Shown: positions 35,052 to 43,900, counted from the stretch's first letter. The stretch is 64,000 nucleotides of DNA from Amycolatopsis methanolica 239 (GCF_000739085.1 NZ_CP009110.1:3286001-3350000), one strand, 5' to 3'. Numbers and translations: made by a program. Notes: generated from the sequence alone by a model not told the origin.

Positions 35052-36224
35052 ATGAACCAGGTGGAGACCGACCGGGAGGACCGGATCCGTCGAGCGTTGC
35101 ACCACCTGCGAGAAGGGACCACGGACCAGTGGGACGACGTCGCCGGGTTCGAGGCGCGCGAGTTCACTGACCCCGAAGTGGCTCGCCGCGAGCGGGAGCG
35201 GATCTTCGGCCGGGTGCCCTCGATCGTCGCGCATTCGTCGGAGGTGCCGAAGCCGAACGACTTCATCACGCTCCGGATGCCGCTCAACAACGTCCTGATC
35301 GTCCGTCAGAAGGACGGCAGTGTGCGCGGCTTCGTCAACCTGTGCCGCCACCGGGGCGCTCTGCTGGAGGAGCAGGAGTCCGGCCGGTGCCGCCTGTTCT
35401 CCTGCGGCTACCACCGCTGGTCCTACGACCTGGACGGCTCGCTGCGGGCGATCACCCGGGACAACACCTTCGGCGAGGTCGACCGGTCGAAGTACGGGCT
35501 CGTCGAACTGCCCACCGAGGAACGCCACGGGTTCATCTGGATGGTCGACTCGGCGGACGCCAAAATCGACGTCGCCGCCTGGCTGGGCCCGGAGATGGAC
35601 GCGATCCTGGCCGGATACGACCTGGACGGTCTGCAATGCGTGCGCGCCGAGGGGTTCGACGAGCCGGTCAACTGGAAGATCATGCAAGACGCCTTCCTGG
35701 ACGGCTACCACATCCAGTACGCCCACCCGAACAGCGCGGCCAAACACATCCACACCAACGTGATGACCTTCGAGGACTTCGGCAGGCACTGCCGGTTCGT
35801 CGCGCCTCGCAAGACGATCGACAAGTGGATCGAGGACGACCCGGGCGAGACCAGCCTCGCCGCGCACGTCACCGAGACGCACTTCGTCGGACCGAACTGC
35901 ACACTGCTCCGGCAACCCGATCACTTCCAGCTGCTGACCTTCCGGCCCGATCCCAGCCGGCCGGACTGGTCGCGCATGGAGATGCGGCTGATCGTGCCGC
36001 CGGTGGAGCGCAGCGGGATGGACCCCGAGCGGTGGCAGAAGCTCTGGGACAAGAACTGGGAGATCCTGCTGGCGGTGCTGCATCGCGAGGACTTCCCGCT
36101 CCTGCGCGCGTCGCAGGTGGGCATGGCCAGCGCGAGCGCGGGCCCGATGGTGCTCGGCCGCAACGAGGTCGCCAACCACCTGTTCCACCGTGAGACGCGG
36201 CGCCTGGTCGAGGAGAGCTCGTGA
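35052..36224 (+). CDS. Rieske non-haem iron oxygenase, alpha subunit
   Basis: 390 residues. The Rieske [2Fe-2S] ligands are Cys98, His100, Cys118 and His121. The mononuclear iron site is His220 and His225 in a DGYHIQYAH motif, with bridging Asp217 and a likely third ligand in HREDFPL. It adds oxygen to an aromatic, alicyclic or alkylammonium-type substrate. No beta subunit is encoded nearby, so it is probably a homotrimer fed by the reductase at 34063. AGGAGA precedes the ATG. The GTGA overlap with the GNAT gene shows a continuing operon. Confidence 0.93.
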   Translation: MNQVETDREDRIRRALHHLREGTTDQWDDVAGFEAREFTDPEVARRERERIFGRVPSIVAHSSEVPKPNDFITLRMPLNNVLIVRQKDGSVRGFVNLCRHRGALLEEQESGRCRLFSCGYHRWSYDLDGSLRAITRDNTFGEVDRSKYGLVELPTEERHGFIWMVDSADAKIDVAAWLGPEMDAILAGYDLDGLQCVRAEGFDEPVNWKIMQDAFLDGYHIQYAHPNSAAKHIHTNVMTFEDFGRHCRFVAPRKTIDKWIEDDPGETSLAAHVTETHFVGPNCTLLRQPDHFQLLTFRPDPSRPDWSRMEMRLIVPPVERSGMDPERWQKLWDKNWEILLAVLHREDFPLLRASQVGMASASAGPMVLGRNEVANHLFHRETRRLVEESS

Positions 36225-37108
36225 TCACCTGCACCTGGCGGCAGGCTCTCGACGCGGACGAGGCGTGGGAGGTGCGGGAGCTGGTCGCCGAGGCGGCGGA
36301 GTACGACGAGGAGGCCGGGTTCTCCACGGTCACCCCGCCGGGGGAGACACGGGGGCACGAGCTGCTCGTGCGGATCCAGCCCGGTGAGGGCGAGCGGGTC
36401 TGGCCGCTGGCGGCCTACCTGCGCGTGGACGTGGACGAAGGCGTCGGTGCCGTGCAGTTCGTGGTGCGGCCGAGGTTCCGATCCCTGGGCGTGGCCACCT
36501 CGGTGTTCGAAAAGATCGGCCTGCCCGGCTCGTCGGCCGGGAACTGGTGCGGCACCTCCGCCAGGGAACTGCGCATCTGGGCGCACGGCGACCATCCCGC
36601 CGCGCACCGGATGGCGCGGCGGTTCGGCGCTCGGCCCGTGTCCCGGATGTGGGCGCTGGTGCGGAGGCTGGACGCCGCCGCGGAGTGGCCATCCGGCCCG
36701 CTCACGGTGCGGGCCGCGACGGCCGCCGAGGCGGCCCGGGTGGCGGGGATCGAGGCTGGGGCGACGGGCCTGGTCAGTCCGGCCGGATGGGAGCACCTGC
36801 TCCCCGGCAGCGTCGCGCTGGTGGCGGTCGGCGAGTCCGGCGAACCCCGTGGCGTGGTGCGCTTGAGCGGCCCCGCGGCGAACGGCTCGCCGGGAACCGC
36901 CACCGGCGTCGTGCTCACGCTCGCCGTGGCGGGCAGCGGGGACCGCGGCGTGGTACGGGCGTTGCTCGGGGCGGGCCTCGACCACCTCCGGCGCGGCGGG
37001 GCGGGGAAGGTCGAGCTGTACCTGGATTCCGGCAACCGGACAGGAGTGGCGGTGGCCCGTGAGTTCAGTTTCGAGCACGACCGTTCCGACGTCTGCTACC
37101 TGGTCTGA
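36221..37108 (+). CDS. Tandem GNAT acetyltransferase (mycothiol synthase-like layout)
   Basis: 295 residues that read as two GNAT modules. The first has the acetyl-CoA-binding turn VRPRFRSLGVATSVFEKIG near residue 85. The second, weaker module ends VELYLDSGNRTGVAVAREFSFEHD, as in the family C-terminus. Two-domain GNATs of this size include mycothiol synthase MshD, but the similarity here is to the architecture only. It starts on a GTG overlapping the Rieske stop. The acceptor is unknown; acetylation of an amine or of a pathway intermediate is possible. Confidence 0.8.
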   Translation: MITCTWRQALDADEAWEVRELVAEAAEYDEEAGFSTVTPPGETRGHELLVRIQPGEGERVWPLAAYLRVDVDEGVGAVQFVVRPRFRSLGVATSVFEKIGLPGSSAGNWCGTSARELRIWAHGDHPAAHRMARRFGARPVSRMWALVRRLDAAAEWPSGPLTVRAATAAEAARVAGIEAGATGLVSPAGWEHLLPGSVALVAVGESGEPRGVVRLSGPAANGSPGTATGVVLTLAVAGSGDRGVVRALLGAGLDHLRRGGAGKVELYLDSGNRTGVAVAREFSFEHDRSDVCYLV

Positions 37109-37148
37109 GATCCGGTTCTCCGCTGCGAAAGTCCCAAGTGGACCGCGG

Positions 37149-37178
37149 TTGACCGCGATAAACCTAAAGTGATAAGGT
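37149..37178 (+). promoter_or_regulatory. Promoter overlapped by TetR operator candidate C
   Basis: TTGACC (37149-37154) and TAAGGT (37173-37178) with an 18-base spacer form a clear promoter about 85 bases before the aldehyde dehydrogenase start. CCTAAAGTGATAAGG (37163-37177), framed by perfect AACCT/AGGTT arms, covers the spacer and the -10. It matches site B at 11 of 15 positions. Confidence 0.65.
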
Positions 37179-37264
37179 TGAGCGACGGTGGGTGCGCTTC
37201 CCATTATCAGCAATCGGCTTTTTGAGCACTGTCGGTCAACGAAGACGAAGGACAGCAAAGCCTG

Positions 37265-38767
37265 ATGTCGAATTTCAGCAACTTCATCGGCGGCTCCTGG
37301 CGCGGCTCCGACGCGGCGCGCCTCCCGGTCGACGACCCCTCCACCGGTGAGGTGACCGGATCCGTCCCCGACAGCGGCGCCGCCGAGGTGGACGCGGCCG
37401 TCGCCGCCGCCCGCCAGGCGTTCGAGACCGGGCCCTGGGCGCGCATGACCCCGGCGGACCGGGCGACGGTACTCCGCGACCTGGCCTCGGCCCTGGAAGC
37501 GCGGTTCGACGACCTCGTCGACGGGCTGGTCGCCGACACCGGGTGCAGCGTGCGGATGTGCCCGATGTTGCAGGCCGGGGCGCCACTGGCGCACCTGCGC
37601 GATTTCGCGGACATGGCGCCGCTGTTGGAGAAGCCGGTGCCCTATCCCATCCAGTCGACGCCGGGATTCGGCCAGTGGGAACTGCACCGGGAACCGGTCG
37701 GTGTCGTCGGAGCTTTCACGCCCTACAACTTCCCGTTGTTCATCGCGGTCTGGAAGATCGCGCCGGCCTTGCTCGCGGGCAACACCGTGGTGGTCAAGCC
37801 ATCGCCCCTGACGCCGTTCGGGCTCGACGCCTTCGCCAGGGCGGCCGAGGAGGTCGGCTTGCCGCCGGGGGTGGTCAACGTCGTGCACGGCGACCGCGTC
37901 GCCGGTGAGGCGCTCGTGGCCAGCCCGGGCGTCGACCTGATCACCTTCACCGGCAGCACCGCCGTCGGAAAGCGTGTGCTCGCCGCCGCGGCCGGCACCG
38001 CCAAGGACGTGATCCTGGAGATGGGCGGTAAGTCGCCGGCCGTGGTCCTGCCGGACGCCGACGTCGAGCTCGCCGTGCGCGGAACCCTGTTCAGCAGCAT
38101 GATGCACGGCGGGCAGGCGTGCGTGGCGACCACGCGGATGCTGGTCCCGGACAGCAGGTACGACGAGTTCCTCGAGGTCCTGCGCGCCCGTTCGGAACGT
38201 CTGGTGGTAGGCCCCGCGGCGGACTTCGCCACCGACGTGGGCCCTGTGGTCAGCCAGGCGCAGCGGGTGAAGGTCGAGAAGTACGTGTCCGCGGCCGTGG
38301 AGCGCGGCGCGCGGGTGCTCACCGGCGGCGAGCGGCCGTCCGGGGTTCCGGACGGTGGCCACTACGTGGCGCCCACCGTCCTCGTCGACCTCGACAACGA
38401 CAACCCGGCGGCCTCCGACGAGATCTTCGGCCCGGTGCTGTCGGTGCTGCGTTACCGCGACGTCGACGACGCGATCCGGATCGCGAACGACACCCAGTAC
38501 GGGCTGGCCGCCGCCGTCTGGTCGGCCGACCTGGAGCGAGCGCGGTCGGTGGCCGCCCGGTTGCAGGGTGGGCTGGTGTGGATCAACGACGTCGCGCAGG
38601 CCGACGTCGCGCGGACCCCGTTCGCGGGGAAGAAGCAGAGCGGTGTCGGGACCGAACTCGGGCCGGACGGCCTGTTCGCCTACACCAAGGTGAAGAGCCT
38701 CTACACCGCGTTGGACGACAACCTCGACGCGCGCCCGTACGGTGCGGTCGGCAGTGACTGGGAGTGA
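37265..38767 (+). CDS. Aldehyde dehydrogenase
   Basis: 500 residues. Catalytic Cys286 in HGGQACVATTR and glutamate in the variant LEMGGKSP; FTGSTAVGK for cofactor. It is a paralogue of the enzyme at 1095 (shared DTGC-VRM and GQWE-HREP blocks). The tail KSLYTALDDNLDARPYGAVGSDWE also resembles that of 1095. It leads the operon containing the ferredoxin, P450, SCP2, alcohol dehydrogenase and ligase, so it probably oxidises the aldehyde made by P450 plus alcohol dehydrogenase. Confidence 0.91.
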   Translation: MSNFSNFIGGSWRGSDAARLPVDDPSTGEVTGSVPDSGAAEVDAAVAAARQAFETGPWARMTPADRATVLRDLASALEARFDDLVDGLVADTGCSVRMCPMLQAGAPLAHLRDFADMAPLLEKPVPYPIQSTPGFGQWELHREPVGVVGAFTPYNFPLFIAVWKIAPALLAGNTVVVKPSPLTPFGLDAFARAAEEVGLPPGVVNVVHGDRVAGEALVASPGVDLITFTGSTAVGKRVLAAAAGTAKDVILEMGGKSPAVVLPDADVELAVRGTLFSSMMHGGQACVATTRMLVPDSRYDEFLEVLRARSERLVVGPAADFATDVGPVVSQAQRVKVEKYVSAAVERGARVLTGGERPSGVPDGGHYVAPTVLVDLDNDNPAASDEIFGPVLSVLRYRDVDDAIRIANDTQYGLAAAVWSADLERARSVAARLQGGLVWINDVAQADVARTPFAGKKQSGVGTELGPDGLFAYTKVKSLYTALDDNLDARPYGAVGSDWE

Positions 38768-38771
38768 GCCC

Positions 38772-38969
38772 GTGGCCGACCAGCGGATCGCGATCGACCG
38801 GGAACGGTGCGCGGGGCACGGCCGGTGCTACACCGTCGCTCCGGAGATATTCGAACCCGACGACGAGGGTTTCGCCGTGGTGACCAGAACGCCCGGTGGT
38901 GAGCGGCTGGAGAACGCCCTGGCAGCCGCCGTGCGCAACTGCCCCGAACGTGCCGTCGTCGTCGACTGA
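38772..38969 (+). CDS. Single-cluster ferredoxin (CxxHxxC type)
   Basis: 65 residues. The cluster ligands are Cys13, Cys19 and Cys57 (NCPERAV), with His16 in the place of the fourth cysteine: CAGHGRC. Ferredoxins of this CxxHxxC...CP type carry [3Fe-4S] or variant clusters and serve actinobacterial P450s. The gene lies 33 bases before a P450 and is its obvious electron donor, with FprB (60735 or 24730) as probable reductase. GTG at 38772 is preferred because an upstream ATG at 38742 would run back into the aldehyde dehydrogenase gene. Confidence 0.92.
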   Translation: MADQRIAIDRERCAGHGRCYTVAPEIFEPDDEGFAVVTRTPGGERLENALAAAVRNCPERAVVVD

Positions 38970-39002
38970 ACGTCCCCGCAACCGTAACCGGAGAGGAGAT
39001 CC

Positions 39003-40229
39003 ATGACCACGACCCCGAAGGCGGCCGCGGACGAGGAACTGCGGACCGATTTCGACATCCACGATCCCGCGAACGCCGATAACGTCTACGAACGTTACGC
39101 CGAGCTGCGCGCGAAGTGCCCGGTCGCGCACTCCAGCGCCTACGGCGGCCACTGGGTCGCCACCCGCTACGACGACATCCACGAGATCGTGCGGAACCCG
39201 GAGGTGTTCTCCAGCGAGTGCGTGAACATCCCGCCGACCATCGGCCAGGACGGCCCGATGATCCCGCTGGAGGTGGACCCTCCCGACCACACGACCTACC
39301 GGCAGCTGCTGACCCCCTTGTTCTCGCCGACGCGGATGGCCGCGATCGAGCCGGACGTCCGCCGGATCGTCGTCGAGCTGCTGGACGGCATGGCGGGCAA
39401 GGAGAAGTGCGACTTCATCACCGACTTCGCGAAGCCGTTGCCCACCAAGGTGTTCTTGACACTGATGGGCTGGCCGATGTCGGACACCGCGAAGTTCCAC
39501 GAGTGGACCGACACCATTGTGCTGGGCAAGCCGGGCGCGTCGGAGGAGGAGGCCACCGCGGTGCGGATGGCCGCGGCGATGGAGGTCTACGCCTACTTCG
39601 CCGAGATGCTCGACGACCGCATGGCGGACCCGTCGTCCGGGCCGGACGACGTCACCTCCGTGCTGGTCAACGGGAAGTTCGGGGACCGCCCGCTGACCCA
39701 GTTCGAAATCCTCAACACGTTGTTCGTGATGATGATCGGCGGCCTGCACACCGTGCAGGGCCAGCTCGCGCACAGCGTCATCTACTTCGCCGAGCACCCG
39801 GACCGGCGCAGGCAGCTCGTCGACGACCCGGACCTGGTGCCTTCCGCGGTGGAGGAGATGCTGCGGTACGAGTCCGCCGTGTCCCCGGCGCGGGTGGTCA
39901 AGCAGGACACCGAGCTCGGCGGTGTGCGGCTGACCGCGGGCGACCGGATCCTCATCCCGCTGGGCGCGGCCAACCGCGACCCGGAGAAGTTCGACAACCC
40001 CGACGAGGTCGACCTCACCCGGGAACCGAACCCGCACCTGGCGTTCGGCGGCGGACGGCACCGGTGCCTGGGCTCGCACCTGGCGCGCATCGAGCTGCGC
40101 GTCGCGTTCGAGGAGCTGCACCGGCGGTTCCCCGACTACCGGCTCGACCCCGCCGACCCGCCGCAACGCCACCTGAGCCAGGTCAAGGGTGTCGAGCGGC
40201 TTCCCCTCGTGCTCGGCCAGTCGGTCTGA
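39003..40229 (+). CDS. Cytochrome P450
   Basis: 408 residues. Haem motif FGGGRHRCLG with Cys355; ExxR in EEMLRYE. The I-helix reads MIGGLHTVQGQ: His replaces the usual Asp/Glu before Thr. Its relative at 3520 has the normal Asp, so the change arose within this lineage. GGAGAGGAG precedes the ATG. It sits between its ferredoxin and an SCP2 lipid-carrier protein, suggesting a hydrophobic substrate delivered by the carrier. The promoter is the site-C promoter upstream of 37265. Confidence 0.93.
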   Translation: MTTTPKAAADEELRTDFDIHDPANADNVYERYAELRAKCPVAHSSAYGGHWVATRYDDIHEIVRNPEVFSSECVNIPPTIGQDGPMIPLEVDPPDHTTYRQLLTPLFSPTRMAAIEPDVRRIVVELLDGMAGKEKCDFITDFAKPLPTKVFLTLMGWPMSDTAKFHEWTDTIVLGKPGASEEEATAVRMAAAMEVYAYFAEMLDDRMADPSSGPDDVTSVLVNGKFGDRPLTQFEILNTLFVMMIGGLHTVQGQLAHSVIYFAEHPDRRRQLVDDPDLVPSAVEEMLRYESAVSPARVVKQDTELGGVRLTAGDRILIPLGAANRDPEKFDNPDEVDLTREPNPHLAFGGGRHRCLGSHLARIELRVAFEELHRRFPDYRLDPADPPQRHLSQVKGVERLPLVLGQSV

Positions 40230-40269
40230 GCGGACGTTCAACGCATCAACGGAGATTCGGAGAATCAGC

Positions 40270-40659
40270 ATGGCGGTCAAGTTCGGTTCCCTCGACTTCT
40301 ACCAGGCGATGGCCGACGAACTCAACAACGACCCGGAGTGGGCGGAGAAGGGCAAGAAGCTCTCCTACACGATGGTCTACAACTACGAGGCGCCCGTCGA
40401 GGGCTCGTTCTTCGTGGAGTTCGACCAGGGCAGGGTCGTCCAGGTCCGGGACGCCTCGGCCCAGGACGTCGAAGACGCGAACTTCGTGATCTCGGGTTCC
40501 AGCGACGTGTGGCGCGGAATCTTCGAGAAGAAGATCAACCCGACCGTCGCGCTCACCCGCGGGCAGCTGCGAGTGCGCGGCAAGATGGCTCAGCTGCTGA
40601 AGAACATGTCCGCCTTCCAGCACGTCATCGTCGCCATGACGCGCGTGGACTTCGAGTAG
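40270..40659 (+). CDS. SCP2 sterol-carrier-domain protein
   Basis: 129 residues, a stand-alone SCP2-type lipid-binding domain: GKKLSYTMVYNYEAPVEGSFFVEFDQGRV for the sheet, FVISGSSDVWRGIFEKKINPTVALTRGQLRVRGKMAQLLKN for the ligand tunnel and C-terminal helices. Soluble, without a signal peptide. SCP2 domains bind sterols, fatty acyl-CoAs and other hydrophobic molecules. Between the P450 and the alcohol dehydrogenase it probably holds or presents the hydrophobic substrate to these enzymes. An ATG at 40270 with GGAGATTCGGAG nearby was chosen. Confidence 0.9.
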   Translation: MAVKFGSLDFYQAMADELNNDPEWAEKGKKLSYTMVYNYEAPVEGSFFVEFDQGRVVQVRDASAQDVEDANFVISGSSDVWRGIFEKKINPTVALTRGQLRVRGKMAQLLKNMSAFQHVIVAMTRVDFE

Positions 40660-40676
40660 AAGGGGCCGGTGAGACG

Positions 40677-41786
40677 ATGAAGTCCAGGGCAGCCGTTCTG
40701 TTCGAAGCGCCGGGCAAGTGGGACGTCGTCGAGGTCGACGTCGACGAGCCCCGCGACCACGAGGTGCTGGTCCGCTACGTGTCGGCGGGCCTGTGCCACT
40801 CCGACGACCACCTGACCAAGGGCGACGTGCCCTCGGCTCACTACCCCTACTGCGGCGGGCACGAGGGCGCCGGCATCGTCGAGGCTGTCGGGCCGGGTGT
40901 ACGCGACCTGCAGGTCGGCGACCACGTCGTCGCCGCTTTCATCCCCGGCTGCGGCCGGTGCCGGTGGTGCGCGGCCGGGATGCAGAACCTGTGCGACAAC
41001 GGCGCGTTCATGATGCAGGGCACCCAGCTCGACGGGACGTTCCGCCTGCACCACAACGGTGTCGACGTCGCGCAGTGTTCGCTCGTGTCCACTTTCTGCG
41101 AGTACAGCGTGCTGCCGGAGTGGGGCGCGGTGAAGATCGATCCGGACATCCCGCTGGACAAGGCCGCGCTGGTCGGCTGCGGTGTCGCGACGGGCTGGGG
41201 CTCGGCGGTCAACGCGGCCCAGGTGCGGCCCGGCGACGTGGTGATCGTCATGGGGGTCGGCGGCATCGGCATCAACGCCGTGCAGGGCGCCGCGCACGCC
41301 GGCGCGAGCCGCGTCATCGCGGTGGACACCGTCCCGTTCAAGCGGGAGTTCGCGCTGGGCCTTGGGGCGACCGACGCCGTCGAGACGATGACGCAGGCGA
41401 CCGATCTGGCCCAGTCGCTGACCTTCGGCCAGGGAGCCGACTCGGCCATCGTGACGGTCGGTGTGGTCAAGCCCGAGCACGTCGGCGACGCCTTCGCCGC
41501 GGTGCGCAAGGCCGGCACGGTCGTGGTCACCGGTGTCGCCAACATCGACGAGACCACCATCCCGGTGAGCCTGTTCGAACTGGCCATGTTCCAGAAACGC
41601 ATCCAGGGCGCGCTCTACGGCATGATGTCCCCGTCGTCCGCCACACCGTTCCTGCTCGACCTTTACCGGGCGGGCAAGCTCAAGCTCGACGAGCTCGTCA
41701 CCCGCCGGTACCCGCTCGAAGAGATCAACCAGGGTTACGAGGACATGCACGCCGGAGTCAACATCCGCGGCGTCATCGACTTCTGA
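40677..41786 (+). CDS. NDMA-dependent (mycofactocin-type) zinc alcohol dehydrogenase
   Basis: 369 residues, medium-chain zinc alcohol dehydrogenase. Catalytic zinc ligands Cys40 (AGLCHSDDH) and His in GGHEGAGIVE; structural zinc cysteines in CGRCRWCAAGMQNLC; Rossmann motif GVGGIGINAVQGA. The FMMQGTQLDGTFR block and overall sequence match the NDMA-dependent Rxyl_3153-like family, whose tightly bound NAD is thought to be reoxidised by mycofactocin. It probably oxidises the primary alcohol formed by the P450 to an aldehyde for the aldehyde dehydrogenase at 37265. Confidence 0.9.
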   Translation: MKSRAAVLFEAPGKWDVVEVDVDEPRDHEVLVRYVSAGLCHSDDHLTKGDVPSAHYPYCGGHEGAGIVEAVGPGVRDLQVGDHVVAAFIPGCGRCRWCAAGMQNLCDNGAFMMQGTQLDGTFRLHHNGVDVAQCSLVSTFCEYSVLPEWGAVKIDPDIPLDKAALVGCGVATGWGSAVNAAQVRPGDVVIVMGVGGIGINAVQGAAHAGASRVIAVDTVPFKREFALGLGATDAVETMTQATDLAQSLTFGQGADSAIVTVGVVKPEHVGDAFAAVRKAGTVVVTGVANIDETTIPVSLFELAMFQKRIQGALYGMMSPSSATPFLLDLYRAGKLKLDELVTRRYPLEEINQGYEDMHAGVNIRGVIDF

Positions 41787-41832
41787 CCCACCGCTTCCGG
41801 ATCCCCTGCCGTTCTCAGTGTCGAGGAGTGTC

Positions 41833-43350
41833 ATGTCCGCATCGGTGGTGTCCGCGCTGCGCTGGTGGGCGCGGACCAAGGGTCAGCAGGCCGCCCTGCG
41901 CGTCGGGGACGACGAGGTCGGTTACCGCGGTCTGCAGGACTGGACGAGCCGGGTGGCTCGATGGCTGGCAGCGCAGGGGGTCCGGCCGGGTGACCGGGTG
42001 TGCGTTCTCGGGGGCAACTCGGTGGAGTGGTGTGCGACCGCGGTGGGTGTGCTGAAGGCGGGTGCCGTACTGGTCCCGCTCAACCCGCGCCTGGTGGCCG
42101 CCGAGATCCGCAAGATCACCGACGACGCCGGGGCGGTGTTGATCATCGCCGCGCCCGAGCTGCGTTCGCTCGCCGAGGACGCGGCCGCGGCCGGACCACC
42201 GCTGCCGGTCGCCGGCTTTGCGGAAGTCGCGGCGATGCGGGACGGCCCGGGCGACGACCACGCCGTGGAGATCGGTGAGGACGACCCGGCCATGATCCTG
42301 TTCACCAGCGGCACGACCGGCCTGTCGAAGGGGGTCGTATGCACCAACCGGACCCTGCTGAGCATCGTCTTCGAGGCGTCGCTGACCGAGGCCGGACTGC
42401 GGCCCGGGTCCCGCACGCTCCTGGTGCTGCCGCTCGCCTTCACGCCCGGCCTGGTGTGGGGGCTGGCGATGACGCTCGTGCTGGGCGGGACCATCGTGGT
42501 CGAGCGCGAGTTCGACCCGGGCCGCGCGGTGCGGCTGATCGACGAGCACGGCATCGACGCGTTGTTCGGCGTGCCGCTCATCTTCGGCGCGATGGCGAAG
42601 TCGCCGGAGTTCGCGACCGCCCAGCTGTCGTCGCTCAAGACCGCGCTCACCGGCGGCGCGGCGGTGCCCGTCCCGTTGCTGGAGGCGTGGGGGAGCAAGG
42701 GCGTCAAGCTCCGCCAGATCTACGGCATGACGGAGGCGGGCGGGGTCGCGACCAGCACCGGGGTGGACGACGCGGCGGCGCATCCGGACACCTGCGGCAC
42801 CGGGTCGATCTTCACCGAGTTCAAGGTCGTGCGGGAGGACGGCTCGGCGTGCGAGCCGGGTGAGCCGGGCGAGATCATCCTCCGCGGGCCCGGTGTCACA
42901 CCGGGGTACTGGCAGGATCCGGAGAACACGGCACGGGCCCTGCGCGAGGGCTGGCTGCACAGCGGCGATCTCGGCGTGACGACCGAGGACGGCAGACTGA
43001 AGTTCGTCGACCGGATCAAGGACCTGATCATCTCGGGCGGCATCAACATCTCGCCGATCGAGATCGAGCAGGTGATCTCCGGGCTGGACGATGTCGAGGA
43101 GGTCGCGGTGATCAGCGCCGCCGACGAGAAGTTCGGCGAGACACCGGCGGCGATCGTCGTCAGCCGCGGCCACCGCGATCCACATCGGATCGTCACCGAC
43201 TGCGGCCGTCTCCTGGCCGACTACAAGATCCCGCGGTACGTGGTGTTCCGCGACGAGCCGTTGCCGCGGCTGCCCAGCGGGAAGCTCGCCAAGGTCGCCA
43301 TCCGCAAGGAGTACGCCGACATCCCGTCGACGCACCCGAAGGTCCGGTAA
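41833..43350 (+). CDS. Acyl-CoA synthetase (AMP-forming)
   Basis: 505 residues. P-loop FTSGTTGLSKGVVC near residue 156, QIYGMTEAGG, GWLHSGDLGV, and the catalytic lysine in LPSGKLAKVAI. It activates the acid produced by the preceding oxidation steps. GAGGAG lies 5 bases before the ATG; an in-frame GTG at 41818 is less likely. It ends one base before the ECF sigma factor start, so the two are in one transcript. It is the third AMP ligase in the window. Confidence 0.92.
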   Translation: MSASVVSALRWWARTKGQQAALRVGDDEVGYRGLQDWTSRVARWLAAQGVRPGDRVCVLGGNSVEWCATAVGVLKAGAVLVPLNPRLVAAEIRKITDDAGAVLIIAAPELRSLAEDAAAAGPPLPVAGFAEVAAMRDGPGDDHAVEIGEDDPAMILFTSGTTGLSKGVVCTNRTLLSIVFEASLTEAGLRPGSRTLLVLPLAFTPGLVWGLAMTLVLGGTIVVEREFDPGRAVRLIDEHGIDALFGVPLIFGAMAKSPEFATAQLSSLKTALTGGAAVPVPLLEAWGSKGVKLRQIYGMTEAGGVATSTGVDDAAAHPDTCGTGSIFTEFKVVREDGSACEPGEPGEIILRGPGVTPGYWQDPENTARALREGWLHSGDLGVTTEDGRLKFVDRIKDLIISGGINISPIEIEQVISGLDDVEEVAVISAADEKFGETPAAIVVSRGHRDPHRIVTDCGRLLADYKIPRYVVFRDEPLPRLPSGKLAKVAIRKEYADIPSTHPKVR

Positions 43351-43351
43351 C

Positions 43352-43900
43352 GTGCCGGGCGACGACGGTTCCTGGGACCTTGTGCGCGCCGTCCAGGCCG
43401 GCGACGTGGCGACCTTCGACCGGATCTACCAGCGGTACCAGCCCGCGCTCCTCGGCTACTTCCGCGGCAGGCAGTTCGACCCGGCGACCGCCGAAGACCT
43501 CACGAGCGAGACGTTCGTCCGCGCCCTGCAGGCGATCCACCAGGTGTCCGACCGGGGCCGGGATCTGGCCGCCTGGTTGCTGACCATCGCACGCAACCTG
43601 GCGCTGGACCACCGCCGGTCCGGACGGGTGCGGCGGGAGATGCCCACGTCCGAGTTGCCGGAGTGGGGGGCGGCGCCGGTGGACGGGCCGGAGAAGCGCG
43701 TGCTCGCGGCGATCGAACTCGACGAGGCGGCGCGGCGCATCGCGCTGCTGACCGTCGAACAACGACAGTGCCTCCTGCTGCGGCGCGTGCACGGTCTGTC
43801 GGTCACCGAGACCGCCGCGGCGATGCGCCGTTCGGAGACCGCGGTGCGGGCGCTGCACCACCGCGCGGGACGGCAGCTCAGCGCGCTCGCCACGAGCTGA
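43352..43900 (+). CDS. ECF-type RNA polymerase sigma factor
   Basis: 182 residues. Region 2 (DRIYQRYQPALLGYFRGRQ through AEDLTSETFVRALQ and LAAWLLTIARNLALDHRR) binds core polymerase and -10 DNA. Region 4 (LTVEQRQCLLLRRVHGLSVTETAAAM, then RSETAVRALHHRAGRQL) contacts the -35. GTG at 43352 comes one base after the ligase stop. No anti-sigma factor is encoded on either side, which is unusual for this class. Its position just before the mce promoter suggests it could drive that operon or act in positive feedback (inference). Confidence 0.9.
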   Translation: MPGDDGSWDLVRAVQAGDVATFDRIYQRYQPALLGYFRGRQFDPATAEDLTSETFVRALQAIHQVSDRGRDLAAWLLTIARNLALDHRRSGRVRREMPTSELPEWGAAPVDGPEKRVLAAIELDEAARRIALLTVEQRQCLLLRRVHGLSVTETAAAMRRSETAVRALHHRAGRQLSALATS

